The notes under the pieces: model-generated
Seen by the model: only the letters and a program-made list of their open reading frames with translations
Database searches by the model: none
What the model was told of the DNA's origin: nothing
Assembly (NCBI RefSeq): GCF_002910915.1
Contig: NZ_NEUF01000119.1
Location: 1 to 64,000 of the forward strand
DNA from: Streptomyces sp. SM10
Lineage (GTDB): Bacteria > Actinomycetota > Actinomycetes > Streptomycetales > Streptomycetaceae
Direction of reading: 5' to 3'
Length of the DNA stretch: 64,000 nt
Made by a program: the position numbers and the translations under genes
Part shown: piece after piece, positions 51,747 through 62,126 of the stretch
How the letters are laid out: each line of letters opens with the position of its first letter
How positions within the stretch are numbered: position 1 is the first letter of the stretch

Positions 51747-52217
51747 ATGAACACATGGTGGTGGGTGGCAGCGGCCGTCGTCGTCCTGCTGGCTCTCGTG
51801 GCGACGGTCTCCGACGCGCGGGGCCGGGGCGGGCGGGGGCCCCGGCGTCCGGGTGGGCGGGTGCGTCCGCCGGGGCGGGCTCCGGAGCGGAAGCGGGGCC
51901 GGCCGCACGGGGCTCCTCGGCCGGGTGAGATCTGGTGGGCGGACGTGCCGTTCGAGGACGGGCCCGGGTCGAAGGACCGGCCGTGTCTGGTGCTGTCGGT
52001 GCGGGACGGCACGGCGGTGGTCGCCAAGATCACCAGTAAGCACCACGAGGAGCGGCCGGGGGTGATCGCGCTGCCGGCGGGGGCGGTGGGTGACGCGCGG
52101 GGGCGGCGGAGCTTCCTGGAGACGGACGAGCTGCGGGACGTGGCGGTGTCGGCGTTCCGCCGGAAGGCGGGCGAGCTGGATCCGGGGATGTGGGACCGGG
52201 TGCGCGGGCCGGAGTGA
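51747..52217 (+). CDS. Membrane-tethered PemK/MazF-fold protein
   Basis: 156 residues. An N-terminal helix (MNTWWWVAAAVVVLLALVAT) anchors it, a basic Arg/Gly/Pro linker follows (about 25-60), then a PemK/MazF fold: RPGEIWWADVPFEDGPGSKD, RPCLVLSVRDGTAVVAKITS. MazF-type toxins are soluble RNases partnered with an antitoxin; here the domain is tied to the membrane and no antitoxin gene is adjacent, so it may not be a classic toxin. A 15-bp hairpin ends the gene. Confidence 0.8.
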   Translation: MNTWWWVAAAVVVLLALVATVSDARGRGGRGPRRPGGRVRPPGRAPERKRGRPHGAPRPGEIWWADVPFEDGPGSKDRPCLVLSVRDGTAVVAKITSKHHEERPGVIALPAGAVGDARGRRSFLETDELRDVAVSAFRRKAGELDPGMWDRVRGPE

Positions 52218-52225
52218 ACGCGCGT

Positions 52226-52258
52226 GAGGCGTGGAGCGGGTGTCCCGCTCCACGCCTC
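52226..52258. terminator. 15-bp hairpin between MazF-like gene and cysM
   Basis: GAGGCGTGGAGCGGG and its exact complement with a 3-base loop; serves both convergent genes. Confidence 0.85.
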
Positions 52259-52282
52259 CCGGTGCTCTCGGCCGGTGGGGTG

Positions 52283-53608
<1,326 letters not shown>

Positions 53609-53622
53609 TCAGGCCGGGCGGT

Positions 53623-53736
53623 TCACGGGCAGGCGGCAGCCGGACACATCGCGCTGGAGAGCCTGCACAGGTCGACGTGCAGGCGCGCGACGAGCAGCAT
53701 GCCCGGCGTCTTGTCGCTCACGTCATGGGGAACCAT
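53623..53736 (-). CDS. Cysteine-rich leader peptide upstream of cysO
   Basis: 37 residues: MVPHDVSDKTPGMLLVARLH, VDLCRLSSAMCPAAACP. The LVARLHVDLCR...C block is the recurring pattern of actinobacterial putative leader peptides before sulfur genes. It has three cysteines close to its end. TACGAT (53748-53743, minus) is six bases before the ATG, so the uORF is leaderless. It should act as a cysteine attenuator: ribosomes stalling at Cys codons alter the fold of the 111-base spacer before cysO. Confidence 0.75.
   Translation of the reverse strand: MVPHDVSDKTPGMLLVARLHVDLCRLSSAMCPAAACP
53661..53684. promoter_or_regulatory. Hairpin within the leader peptide
   Basis: GCCTGCAC (53661-53668) pairs with GTGCAGGC (53677-53684). 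It overlaps the first Cys codon region, so ribosome stalling could control it. Confidence 0.5.
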
Positions 53737-53792
53737 GCGCTCATCGTATCGATTCCCCACCCGGAACCCGGAGTGTGATCCCATATCGTGGA

Positions 53793-53808
53793 TGGTGAGC
53801 GTTCACCA
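53793..53808. promoter_or_regulatory. Palindrome upstream of the cysteine leader
   Basis: TGGTGA-GCGT-TCACCA, arms of six. It lies about 60 bases upstream of the leader start; operator role is a guess. Confidence 0.35.
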
Positions 53809-53853
53809 GTCGGACATACCGCGGAGCCGGAGGCTCCGGAACCGCCCGGGAGG

Positions 53854-54288
53854 TCAGGCCGACGGGGGGTAGGCCTCGACGACCTGGACCTCTTCCTCGG
53901 TGATCTCGCCGTCCACGATGCGGTACGAGCGGAACTGGAAGGGGCCCGCGTCGTCGGTGTCGGCGGTGGAGACCAGCACGTAGTGGGCACCGGGTTCGTT
54001 GGCGTAGGTGAGGTCGGTGCGGGAGGGGTAGGCCTCGGTCGCGGTGTGGGAGTGGTAGATGATCACCGGCTCCTCGTCGCGGTCGTCCATCTCGCGGTAG
54101 AGCTTCAGCAGGTCCCCGGAGTCGAACTCGTAGAACGTGGGCGAGCGCGCGGCGTTGAGCATGGGGACGAAGCGTTCGGCCCGGCCCGTGCCGGCGGGGC
54201 CGGCGACGACGCCGCACGCCTCGTCGGGGTGGTCGGCGCGGGAGTGCGCGACGATCTGGTCGTGGAGCGCCTGGGTGATGGTCAGCAT
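53854..54288 (-). CDS. mec: Mec, CysO-cysteine hydrolase (JAMM peptidase)
   Basis: 144 residues. A complete JAMM zinc motif is present: E23, H79-S-H81, S89 and D92 (YHSHTATEAYPSRTD). Mec releases cysteine from the CysO-cysteine adduct made by CysM, and JAMM enzymes of this type can also trim extra residues after the diglycine. TATCCT seven bases before the ATG suggests a leaderless start. First gene of the mec, leader, cysO, cysM series. Confidence 0.9.
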   Translation of the reverse strand: MLTITQALHDQIVAHSRADHPDEACGVVAGPAGTGRAERFVPMLNAARSPTFYEFDSGDLLKLYREMDDRDEEPVIIYHSHTATEAYPSRTDLTYANEPGAHYVLVSTADTDDAGPFQFRSYRIVDGEITEEEVQVVEAYPPSA

Positions 54289-54306
54289 GGCGCCCAGGAT
54301 AAGCAG

Positions 54307-54347
54307 ACGGGCCTCCGCGTACCGAGGAGTGGTACGCGGAGGCCCGT
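54307..54347. terminator. 17-bp hairpin after the permease gene
   Basis: ACGGGCCTCCGCGTACC and its exact complement, loop 7 bases. Confidence 0.88.
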
Positions 54348-54401
54348 ATGCCGGACAGGGCCGTTGGGGCGGCCGGTGTCCCGGAGGCGCCGTGGCGCCG
54401 G

Positions 54402-55832
54402 TCAGCGCTTGGTGAAGGCGGTGTTCCCGGGGTTGCGGGCCTTGAGCACCAGGTAGGAGACGCCGAGGATCAGGCCCCACAGCGGTGCGCAGTACAGCGA
54501 GATCCTGGCGTCCTTGTCGATGGCCATCATGACGAGGACGAGGCCGATGAAGGCGAGGGAGAACCAGCTGCTGAAGGGCGCCCCGGGCGCCTTGAAGCTG
54601 GAGTGGGGCAGTACGCCGCGGTCAGCCTTGGCGCGGTAGCGGATCTGGCAGATCAGGATCACGATCCAGGCCCACATGCCGGAGATCGTCGCGAAGGAGA
54701 CGACGTAGGTGAACGCGTCGCCGGGCCACTGGTAGTTGATCCAGACGCCGGCGAGCATCAGCGCGGCGGAGAACGTGGTGCCGACCAGCGGGAGGCCGTT
54801 CTTCGTGAGCTTGGTGAAGGCCCTGGGGCCCTGTCCGTTGAGCGCGAGGTCGCGCAGCATGCGTCCGGTGGAGTACATGCCGGAGTTGCAGGAGGAGAGC
54901 GCGGCGGTGAGCACGACGAAGTTGACGATCGCGGCGCCGATGCCGAGGCCCATCTCCTCGAAGGCCTTGACGAACGGGGAGACGCCGGGCTTGAAGGTGG
55001 ACCACGGGACGACCGAGAGGATCATGATCAGCGCGCCGACGTAGAAGACGGCGATGCGCCACGGCACGGTGTTGATGGCCTTGGGCAGGACGGTCTTGGG
55101 GTCCTTGGACTCACCGGCGGTGACGCCGACGAGTTCGACGGCGAGGAAGGCGAACATGACGATCTGGAGCGTCATGAGCGTGCCGCTGATGCCGTGGGGG
55201 AAGAAGCCGCCGTCGTTCCAGAGGTTGGAGACGGTCGCGGTGTCGCCGGCGTCGGAGAAGCCGACGGTCAGCACTCCGGCGCAGATGAGGATCATGCCGA
55301 GGATCGCGGTGACCTTGACCATCGAGAACCAGAACTCGAGCTCACCGAAGAGCTTGACGGAGATCAGGTTGGCGCCGTACAGAATGACGGTGAAGACCAG
55401 TGCGGACAGCCATTGCGGGATGTCCCACCAGTACGTCATATAGGTGGCCGCGGCGGTGACTTCGGTGATTCCGGTGACGACCCAGAAGAGCCAGTAGGTC
55501 CAGCCGGTCACGAATCCGAAGAAGGGGCCGAGGAATTCACGCGCGTACTCCGAGAAGGAGCCGGACACCGGGCGGTACATGAGGAGTTCGCCCAGGGCAC
55601 GCATGATGAAGAAGATGACGAGGCCCGCGATGGCGTACGCCAGGACGAGGCTGGGTCCGGCCCTGTCGATGGCCTTGCCCGCGCCGAGGAAGAGCCCGGT
55701 GCCGATGGCTCCGCCGATGGCGATCATCTGGATCTGGCGGGCCCCCAGGCCACGCTGGTAGCCCTCGCCCGCCGGGGCGTCGACGGCCCCCTGGCCGTCC
55801 GGCTGCCCGTTGTCGACCTGCGCCGATGTCAT
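54402..55832 (-). CDS. Amino-acid permease (APC superfamily)
   Basis: 476 residues, twelve helices. Family blocks: QMIAIGGAIGTGLFLGAGKA, RALGELLMYRPVSGSFSEYA, FVTGWTYWLFWVVTGITEVT and ALNGQGPRAFTKLTKNGLPL. It is of the AAT group that includes CycA (D-serine/glycine/alanine) and GabP/AroP relatives. It imports amino acids with protons; the substrate cannot be fixed. A hairpin follows its stop codon and a promoter candidate lies 190 bases upstream. Confidence 0.88.
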   Translation of the reverse strand: MTSAQVDNGQPDGQGAVDAPAGEGYQRGLGARQIQMIAIGGAIGTGLFLGAGKAIDRAGPSLVLAYAIAGLVIFFIMRALGELLMYRPVSGSFSEYAREFLGPFFGFVTGWTYWLFWVVTGITEVTAAATYMTYWWDIPQWLSALVFTVILYGANLISVKLFGELEFWFSMVKVTAILGMILICAGVLTVGFSDAGDTATVSNLWNDGGFFPHGISGTLMTLQIVMFAFLAVELVGVTAGESKDPKTVLPKAINTVPWRIAVFYVGALIMILSVVPWSTFKPGVSPFVKAFEEMGLGIGAAIVNFVVLTAALSSCNSGMYSTGRMLRDLALNGQGPRAFTKLTKNGLPLVGTTFSAALMLAGVWINYQWPGDAFTYVVSFATISGMWAWIVILICQIRYRAKADRGVLPHSSFKAPGAPFSSWFSLAFIGLVLVMMAIDKDARISLYCAPLWGLILGVSYLVLKARNPGNTAFTKR

Positions 55833-56142
55833 GGTGGTGCGCCTTTCTCCACGCCGATCCGCGCCGTCGTCGGCGTCGGATCAGGTCCTGATCCCCCCGG
55901 ATATGGATGGAGTGCCGCCGGCGTTCGGCCGGCTCGTGGCGCCCCCGGGGACAGGGGTGGCGTCCCCGGGCGGTCGTGAAGATCTATCACGGCCCCCGGG
56001 TGACACCGTGGGACATTATGTGGCGCAGGCCACAGGAAAAAGGGACAAGCCTTTCCAGGCACGGCAAAGAAGGCCATTCAGGTGACGGGATCGTTATTCG
56101 GATTTGAGCATCCGTTGAGCGACCATCCCGGGCCTGCCGGCC
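55833..56142. other. Gap upstream of the permease
   Basis: 310 bases without a gene. It holds the inverted repeat TGTGGC-GCAG-GCCACA (56019-56034); on the minus strand CATAAT follows it closely and would be a good -10 for the permease. Confidence 0.5.
56019..56034 (-). promoter_or_regulatory. Inverted repeat at the permease promoter
   Basis: TGTGGC/GCCACA with 4-base spacer, placed just upstream of the minus-strand CATAAT; possible operator. Confidence 0.4.
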
Positions 56143-56730
56143 TCAGTCGGGCATCAGTGTCTCGACGAGTGTCTCCTGGAGTGCGCCGAGCCAGAGATAG
56201 GCCATGACCATCGGTTTGCGCGGATCGCTGTCGGGGAGCCGGTAGAGCGAGCCGTCCTGCCCCTCGTCCTCGTCGGACACCTCGAGGCGGGTGCCGATGG
56301 TGAGCCGGAGGTCGTTGAGCGAGCCCAGCCAGTGGCGGCACTCGTCGGGGGTGAGGGAGAGCACCGCGCCGCTGTCCGCCACGGGCGAGAGCGCGTCCAG
56401 CGACCTGACGACGGCGAGGGCGTCCTCGCGCTTGCGGGTGCGCAGGTCGTTCTCCGTGAAGCGGCGGAATTCGGCGGACGCCTCGCGCAGCTCCTTGTCC
56501 TCGTCGCCGTAGGCCTCGGGGAAGAGCCGGGCCAGGGCGGGATCGCTGGGCGGCTCGCTGGGCCCCTCGGCGAACAGGGCGGCCAGCGGGTCCTCGCCCT
56601 CGGCGGGTTCGTCGCCGGGGCCGATGAGTTCGAGCAGCTGGACGGCGAGGGAGCGCAGGATGGCGACCTCGACCTCGTCGAGCGCGACGGACGCGCCGCC
56701 GCCTGGGGTGGCCTCGAAGTGGCCGGCCAT
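56143..56730 (-). CDS. DUF2017 protein
   Basis: 195 residues, soluble and mostly helical (SVALDEVEVAILRSLAVQLL, ENDLRTRKREDALAVVRSLD, CRHWLGSLNDLRLTIGTRL). DUF2017 is found almost only next to clpS in actinobacteria, as here (41 bases after clpS). A role with the ClpS/ClpP system is inferred from that constant pairing, not shown. Confidence 0.88.
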   Translation of the reverse strand: MAGHFEATPGGGASVALDEVEVAILRSLAVQLLELIGPGDEPAEGEDPLAALFAEGPSEPPSDPALARLFPEAYGDEDKELREASAEFRRFTENDLRTRKREDALAVVRSLDALSPVADSGAVLSLTPDECRHWLGSLNDLRLTIGTRLEVSDEDEGQDGSLYRLPDSDPRKPMVMAYLWLGALQETLVETLMPD

Positions 56731-56771
56731 GAATTCTCCGATGGTGGGTCGGACGGAGGGGCAGCGGTGGG

Positions 56772-57080
56772 TCAGTTGCGGTCCTGGGTCAGCGTGGCCC
56801 AGAGCCCGTAACCGTGCATGGCCTGGACGTCGCGCTCCATCTCCTCGCGGCTGCCGCTGGAGACGACCGCGCGGCCCTTCTGATGGACGTCGAGCATCAG
56901 CTTGTGCGCCTTGTCCTTCGAGTAGCCGAAGTAGGCCTGGAAGACATACGTCACATAGCTCATGAGGTTGACCGGGTCGTTGTGCACCAGAGTCACCCAG
57001 GGGACATCGGGCTCAGGGACGGCGAAGGTCTCCTCGGCCGATTCGGGACGTTCGATCTCTACGGGGGCAGCAACGCTCAC
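56772..57080 (-). CDS. clpS: ClpS adaptor
   Basis: 102 residues. [20 protein letters not shown] and [20 protein letters not shown] are the N-degron pocket and ClpA/C-binding helices of ClpS. It presents N-end-rule substrates to ClpC-ClpP. Divergent from pncB, 88 bases between starts. Confidence 0.93.
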   Translation of the reverse strand: MSVAAPVEIERPESAEETFAVPEPDVPWVTLVHNDPVNLMSYVTYVFQAYFGYSKDKAHKLMLDVHQKGRAVVSSGSREEMERDVQAMHGYGLWATLTQDRN

Positions 57081-57168
57081 CTACCCCATGCTGCCACCAG
57101 ACAGGGGCCCGCGCACAAACGGCGCCCCCATCTCGTCACTCTGACGAATAGGGAGTAGCATCCCCGGC

Positions 57169-58497
57169 ATGAACTCAGCGGACCTTGGGCGACGGGTCGG
57201 TGTGCCGTCGACCGCGCTCTTCACCGACCAGTACGAGCTCACGATGGTGCAGGCCGCACTGAAGGCGGGCACCGCCGGACGGCGCTCCGTCTTCGAGGCC
57301 TTCACCCGACGCCTGCCCGAGGGGCGGCGCTACGGCGTCGTCGCGGGCACCGGGCGGGTGCTGGACGCGGTGGAGAACTTCCACTTCGACGACGAGATGC
57401 TCGCCTTCCTGCGCGACCAGAAGGTCGTGGACGCCCCCACCGTCGACTGGCTGGCCGACTACCGCTTCAGCGGCGACATCTGGGGCTACCCGGAGGGCGA
57501 GGTGTACTTCCCGGGCTCGCCACTCCTGCGGGTCGAGGGCTCCTTCGCCGAGTGCGTGCTGCTGGAGACCGTGATCCTCTCGATCCTCAACCACGACTCG
57601 GCGATCGCCGCCGCCGCGTCCCGGATGTCGGCCGCCGCGGGCGGCCGCCGCCTCATCGAGATGGGCGCGCGGCGCACGCACGAGCTGTCGGCGGTGGCCT
57701 CCGCCCGCGCCGCGTACATCGGCGGCTTCCACACCACCTCGGACCTGGCGGCCGGCTTCCGGTACGACATCCCCACCGTGGGAACGAGCGCGCACGCCTT
57801 CACGCTCCTGCACGACAGCGAGCGGGACGCCTTCCAGGCACAGGTGGACTCGCTGGGCCGGGGCACCTCGCTGCTCGTCGACACGTACGACGTGACCGAG
57901 GCCGTCCGCACGGCCGTGGAGGTCGCGGGGCCGGAGCTGGGCGCCGTACGCATCGACTCGGGCGACCTGCTGCTCGTCGCGCACCGGGTCCGGCAGCAGC
58001 TGGACGAGCTGGGCGCCACGGAGACGAAGATCGTGGTGACGTCCGACCTGGACGAGTACGCGATCGCCTCGCTGGCGGCCGCGCCCGTGGACGCGTACGG
58101 GGTGGGCACCCAGCTGGTCACCGGGAGCGGGCACCCGACGTGCTCCATGGTCTACAAGCTGGTGGCGCGTGCGGGGTCCGCCGACCCGGCCGATCCGCTG
58201 CTGCCGGTGGCGAAGCGGTCGCTGGGCGCGAAGTCGTCACGGGGCGGCCGCAAGTGGGCGGCCCGCCGGCTGGACGAGGCCGGGGCGGCCGAGGCCGAGG
58301 TGATCGGCAGCGGGGAGATCCCGTCGGAGCTGGCGGACCGGCAGCTCCAGGTGCAGCTGGTCCGGGGCGGCGAGGTGATCGGCCGGGAGCCGCTGGAGGC
58401 GGCCCGGGACCGGCACGTCGCGGCGCGGGCGGGGCTGCCGATGTCGGCCATGCAGCTGTCGCGGGGCGAGCCGGTGCTGCCCACGGAGTACGTGTGA
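57169..58497 (+). CDS. pncB: Nicotinate phosphoribosyltransferase
   Basis: 442 residues. ALFTDQYELTMVQAALKAGT, FEAFTRRLPEGRRYGVVAGT, MGARRTHELSAVASARAAYI, GTSAHAFTLLHDSERDAFQA (with the autophosphorylated His) and IDSGDLLLVAHRVRQQL are family blocks. It makes nicotinate mononucleotide in NAD salvage, matching pncA two positions downstream. TAGCAT seven bases before the ATG suggests a leaderless start. Confidence 0.93.
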   Translation: MNSADLGRRVGVPSTALFTDQYELTMVQAALKAGTAGRRSVFEAFTRRLPEGRRYGVVAGTGRVLDAVENFHFDDEMLAFLRDQKVVDAPTVDWLADYRFSGDIWGYPEGEVYFPGSPLLRVEGSFAECVLLETVILSILNHDSAIAAAASRMSAAAGGRRLIEMGARRTHELSAVASARAAYIGGFHTTSDLAAGFRYDIPTVGTSAHAFTLLHDSERDAFQAQVDSLGRGTSLLVDTYDVTEAVRTAVEVAGPELGAVRIDSGDLLLVAHRVRQQLDELGATETKIVVTSDLDEYAIASLAAAPVDAYGVGTQLVTGSGHPTCSMVYKLVARAGSADPADPLLPVAKRSLGAKSSRGGRKWAARRLDEAGAAEAEVIGSGEIPSELADRQLQVQLVRGGEVIGREPLEAARDRHVAARAGLPMSAMQLSRGEPVLPTEYV

Positions 58498-58659
58498 GGC
58501 GAGGAGTGGGCCGGGAACTCCGGCCGCCGGGCCGTGCAGGGCGCGGGAGCCGGCACGTGTGCCCCCCTCCCGCCGGGTGCGCCGAGTCTCTAGGCTCGGT
58601 GGCATACCCACCCCCGACATCCGCATACCCGCCGAATCCCCCACCGGAGGACGACCCCC

Positions 58660-59244
58660 ATGCATCGCGCCTTGATCGTCGTCGACGTTCAGAACGACTT
58701 CTGCGAGGGCGGCAGCCTCGCGGTGGCGGGCGGCGCCGATGTCGCCGCCGCCATCACCGACCTGATCGGTCAGGCCCAGCCCGGGTACAGCCATGTGGTG
58801 GCCACACGCGACCACCACATCGACCCGGGTGACCACTTCTCCGCGGCCCCCGACTTCGAGCACTCCTGGCCGCCGCACTGCGTCGCCGGCACGGAGGGCG
58901 TGGGCTTCCACCCCAATTTCACCCCCGCCGTGGCCTCCGGCGCGATCGACACCGTCTTCGACAAGGGGGCGTACGCCGCCGCCTACAGCGGGTTCGAGGG
59001 GGTCGACGAGAACGGCGTCGGGCTCGCCCGATGGCTGCGGGAGCGTTACGTCACCGCCGTCGACGTCGTCGGCATCGCCACGGACCACTGCGTGCGGGCC
59101 ACCGCCCTGGACGCCGCCCGCGAGGGCTTCGCCACCCATGTGCTGCTGGAGCTGACCGCCGGTGTCGCCGAGGGGACCACCGAGCGGGCCCTGGAGGAGC
59201 TGCGGAACGCCGGAGTGCAGCTGTCGGGCAAGCCGGTCGTCTGA
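58660..59244 (+). CDS. pncA: Nicotinamidase
   Basis: 194 residues. Triad D9 (VVDVQNDF), K102 (FDKGAY) and C144 (ATDHCVRATALDA); metal ligands D51, H53 and H59 (TRDHHIDPGDH). It converts nicotinamide to nicotinate, which PncB then uses. GGAGGACGACC precedes the ATG. Same strand as pncB, 162 bases apart. Confidence 0.93.
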   Translation: MHRALIVVDVQNDFCEGGSLAVAGGADVAAAITDLIGQAQPGYSHVVATRDHHIDPGDHFSAAPDFEHSWPPHCVAGTEGVGFHPNFTPAVASGAIDTVFDKGAYAAAYSGFEGVDENGVGLARWLRERYVTAVDVVGIATDHCVRATALDAAREGFATHVLLELTAGVAEGTTERALEELRNAGVQLSGKPVV

Positions 59245-59260
59245 CCGCCGCCGGGCGGAC

Positions 59261-59605
59261 TCAGGCCGCCGGGCGGGCCGGTCCCGCGTATCCGGAGGAT
59301 CCCAGCAGCGCCCGTATCGGGTGCCAGAGCTCCTGGCCGGTCTGCGGCGCCGTGCGCCAGAGCAGCCCGTCCGGGTGGTGCAGGACCGCCGTGACCTCGT
59401 CCGGGGTGGGCGGCTGGGCGTTGCCCCGGAGATAGACGGCGCGCAGTCCGAGGTTGCGGAGCCTGGTCAGGGCGCGCGCCCGGTTCGCCGCGTGCACCAG
59501 GACCCGTACCGGCTCTCCGGGGCCGGATCCACCGGCCGGGCCGTTCAGGGTCAGTGCCACCACCACGGTGCCGTTGGGCAACCTGCAGAAACCTCCGCCT
59601 GCCAT
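59261..59605 (-). CDS. Small conserved protein, unknown
   Basis: 114 residues from the ATG with GGGGGAG upstream. It reads like a small alpha/beta protein (NGTVVVALTLNGPAGG, VRVLVHAANRARALTRLRNL, GLRAVYLRGNAQPPTPDEV) ending with a LWHPIRALLGSSGYAG motif. Not recognised. Convergent with pncA, 16 bases between stops. Confidence 0.7.
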   Translation of the reverse strand: MAGGGFCRLPNGTVVVALTLNGPAGGSGPGEPVRVLVHAANRARALTRLRNLGLRAVYLRGNAQPPTPDEVTAVLHHPDGLLWRTAPQTGQELWHPIRALLGSSGYAGPARPAA

Positions 59606-59726
59606 GCTTCGCGCTCCCCCGTAAGACTTCGTGTCAATAAGTATCGGTAGGACGCACCTAAACACGATCGACCGCCGCCCGCTAGAGGGCGACGGCCGAT
59701 CATGCTGTGACCAGGTGTTTTTCGGA

Positions 59727-62126
59727 CTACTTGCCCGAGGGCCCGACCTTCACGGTGATCGTCGAGCCGCTGAGCGGCTCGTGCACGATGGTCAGGCGGG
59801 TGTTGGTGTCAGAAACCTTGACACTTCCTGTCGGGTTTTCCTCGTACCAGTAGGTGCCCCTGCGGTCGTCGAAGACCGGGACGCCCAGCGAGGGCCTGAT
59901 CTTCAGCGCCACGTCCGCGTTGTGCAGCGTGAAGCCCCTGTTCGGGTACCAGCTGAACGGCGCGTCGAACGGCTGGATCTTGTTGCGCAGGAGTGTCCCG
60001 TTCGTCCACTTCAGCGGCTTCGCGTGCGAGTCCACCGGCAGGATCAGACCCTGGCCCGGGTGGACCGAGGTGTTGTTGTCCTTCTGGGAGGTGTCCCAGA
60101 GCCAGACCATCAGACCGTTCTGGTACGCGTAGTGCTCGACCCAGTCGGGGCGGGTGGCGGAGAAGCCGAAGTTGTACGGGCCGACCTCGAGGGTCTTGTC
60201 GTACGAGACGTACTGGCGGTTCTCGGCGATGTAGTACTGCGGGTAGTCGTTGGTGAACGACTCACCGATCCGCGAGAAGCCCTTGCTGGTCCAGCCGTTG
60301 TCGTCGCCCTCGGCGTTGTCCGTGAAGAGCGCGGCGCCGTCGGCGGTGACCGTGATGGCGTCGGCCGTGAAGCCCTTGCCGCCCGCGCCGCCGTCCGTCT
60401 GGTAGCGGAAGCGCAGGTCGATCTTCTTGCCGGCGTAGGCGTCCAGCGGGTAGCTGAGCTTCTTGTACGCGCCGGAGACGTCGGTCAGGGCCGGCTTGTC
60501 GCTGGCGTCACGCGGGATGGCCCTGCCGTCCGCGGTGCCGTCGAGCGCGGTCCAGCTGCTGCCGCCGTTGGTGGACACCTCGGTGTAGAGGTAGTCGTAG
60601 TCGGCCTCGATGTCGTACCAGCCGGACAGGTCCAGCGAGGCGGACGACTTCCCGGTCAGGTCGACCGAGCGGGTCAGGGTGTTCGACAGGTCGTCGCCCA
60701 TGTCGCTCCACCACTGCTTCGAGCCCTCGGCGGGCTTCGTCACGGTGGTGGTGACTTCCTTCTCGGGCAGCTCGACGACCAGCGCCTGCTTGTCCTTGGT
60801 GTTGTACTCCGAGACACCCAGCTTGTGGGTCGACCTCGTCGCGGCCTTGGCCGTGCCGTAGTCGAGCCAGCCCAGCTGGAGCTTGTCCCAGGCGGTCATG
60901 TCGCCGGGGAGGTTGCCGATCTCGCCGTCGCCGGTGCCGAGCCAGGAGCCCGCCGACATCAGGGACCAGAAGCCGACCGAGTTCTCGCCGCCGCCGGAGG
61001 TGTCGTACAGGTCCGGGAGGCCGAGGTCGTGGGCGTACTCGTGGGCGAAGACGCCCAGGCCGCCGTTCTCGGGCTGCGCGGTGTAGTCGCCGACCCACAT
61101 GCCCGTGTCGCCGATCTCGGCTCCACCGGCCTTGTTGCCCTCGGGGCCGGTCGCACCGGCGTTGGTGCCGTAGGCGTACCAGCGGTGCGCCCAGATGGCG
61201 TTGGTGCCCTCGGCACCGCCGCCCGCGGACTCGTCCTCGCCGGCGTGGACCAGCTGGAAGTGGTCGATGTAGCCGTCGGGCTCGTTGAAGTTGCCGTCAC
61301 CGTCGAAGTCGTAACGGTCCCACTGGTCGTACTGGGAGAGGTCCGCCTTGATCTGGTCCAGGGCGCGGCCCTTGGCCTTCTGGTCGGTGACCCAGGCGTT
61401 GACGCCGTCGCGGACGGTGTCCCAGACGTTGGCGCAGTTGGTCGAGCCGCAGTAGTTCGAGCCGTAACGGGCTTCGTTGTACGGGACCTTGACCCAGTCC
61501 GAGACCTCGCCGTCGACCGAGTAGCGTCCGGAGGACGTCTTCTCGTAGTACGTCTTCAGCGATTCCTTGCCCTTGCCCTCACCGAAGTAGAGGTCCTGGA
61601 AGTGGGCCTGGTTGTAGTCGGCCTGCCAGGCGGTGCTGTTGTCCTTCGCCGGGTCAGGCTCGGCTATCTCGTTGTGCTGAGGGCCGGGCGTGCCGCCGTA
61701 CTTCTTGACGGGCGGCTTGGGGCCGTCGCCGTCGGGGTCGAACATCGTGGTGTCGTCGACCTGGTCGCCGAACTCCACGAGGATGGTGAAGATCTTGTCG
61801 GTCTTCTCCCGGCCGAGCTCGACGTACTTGCTCCTGCCGAGCTTGACGACCTTGGAACCACCCTTGGTGGTCACCTTCTTGTCGCCGGACAGGACCTGCT
61901 CCAGCGCAGCCTGACGCTGGGCGTCCTGCTCCTTGCTGAAGGGGCCTTCCAGGTCGTGCTCCTGCCCCTTGACCGGCGCGGGGTCGCGGCGGTCGACGGC
62001 GGATGTGCCGGATCCCGGCGCCTTGTCATCTGCCTGGGCCGTGGCGAAAGTGGACGCCGTCGCGGCGGTGGCGGCCAGGGCCACGGCAACCGCGGTGGCG
62101 CGTAGCGCCCGTCTCTGAGTAATCAC
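59727..62126 (-). CDS. Secreted M6 metalloprotease (immune inhibitor A family)
   Basis: 799 residues from the GTG with GGGGAGGA upstream. A signal peptide (about 1-32, ATAVAVALAATAATASTFAT) leads into a propeptide, then the zinc protease with HEYAHDLGLPDLYDTSGGGE (HExxH-x8-D-type site) and SVGFWSLMSAGSW. C-terminal beta domains carry ADAITVTADGAALFTDNAEG and a MAM/jelly-roll-like region. InhA proteases degrade host or environmental proteins. Related to the Streptomyces secreted protease found next to pncA in some genomes (from memory). Confidence 0.9.
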   Translation of the reverse strand: MITQRRALRATAVAVALAATAATASTFATAQADDKAPGSGTSAVDRRDPAPVKGQEHDLEGPFSKEQDAQRQAALEQVLSGDKKVTTKGGSKVVKLGRSKYVELGREKTDKIFTILVEFGDQVDDTTMFDPDGDGPKPPVKKYGGTPGPQHNEIAEPDPAKDNSTAWQADYNQAHFQDLYFGEGKGKESLKTYYEKTSSGRYSVDGEVSDWVKVPYNEARYGSNYCGSTNCANVWDTVRDGVNAWVTDQKAKGRALDQIKADLSQYDQWDRYDFDGDGNFNEPDGYIDHFQLVHAGEDESAGGGAEGTNAIWAHRWYAYGTNAGATGPEGNKAGGAEIGDTGMWVGDYTAQPENGGLGVFAHEYAHDLGLPDLYDTSGGGENSVGFWSLMSAGSWLGTGDGEIGNLPGDMTAWDKLQLGWLDYGTAKAATRSTHKLGVSEYNTKDKQALVVELPEKEVTTTVTKPAEGSKQWWSDMGDDLSNTLTRSVDLTGKSSASLDLSGWYDIEADYDYLYTEVSTNGGSSWTALDGTADGRAIPRDASDKPALTDVSGAYKKLSYPLDAYAGKKIDLRFRYQTDGGAGGKGFTADAITVTADGAALFTDNAEGDDNGWTSKGFSRIGESFTNDYPQYYIAENRQYVSYDKTLEVGPYNFGFSATRPDWVEHYAYQNGLMVWLWDTSQKDNNTSVHPGQGLILPVDSHAKPLKWTNGTLLRNKIQPFDAPFSWYPNRGFTLHNADVALKIRPSLGVPVFDDRRGTYWYEENPTGSVKVSDTNTRLTIVHEPLSGSTITVKVGPSGK

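Noticed and set aside
59631..62105. 824-residue plus-strand open frame
   Set aside because: Antisense to the M6 protease gene; no domain and no ribosome site.
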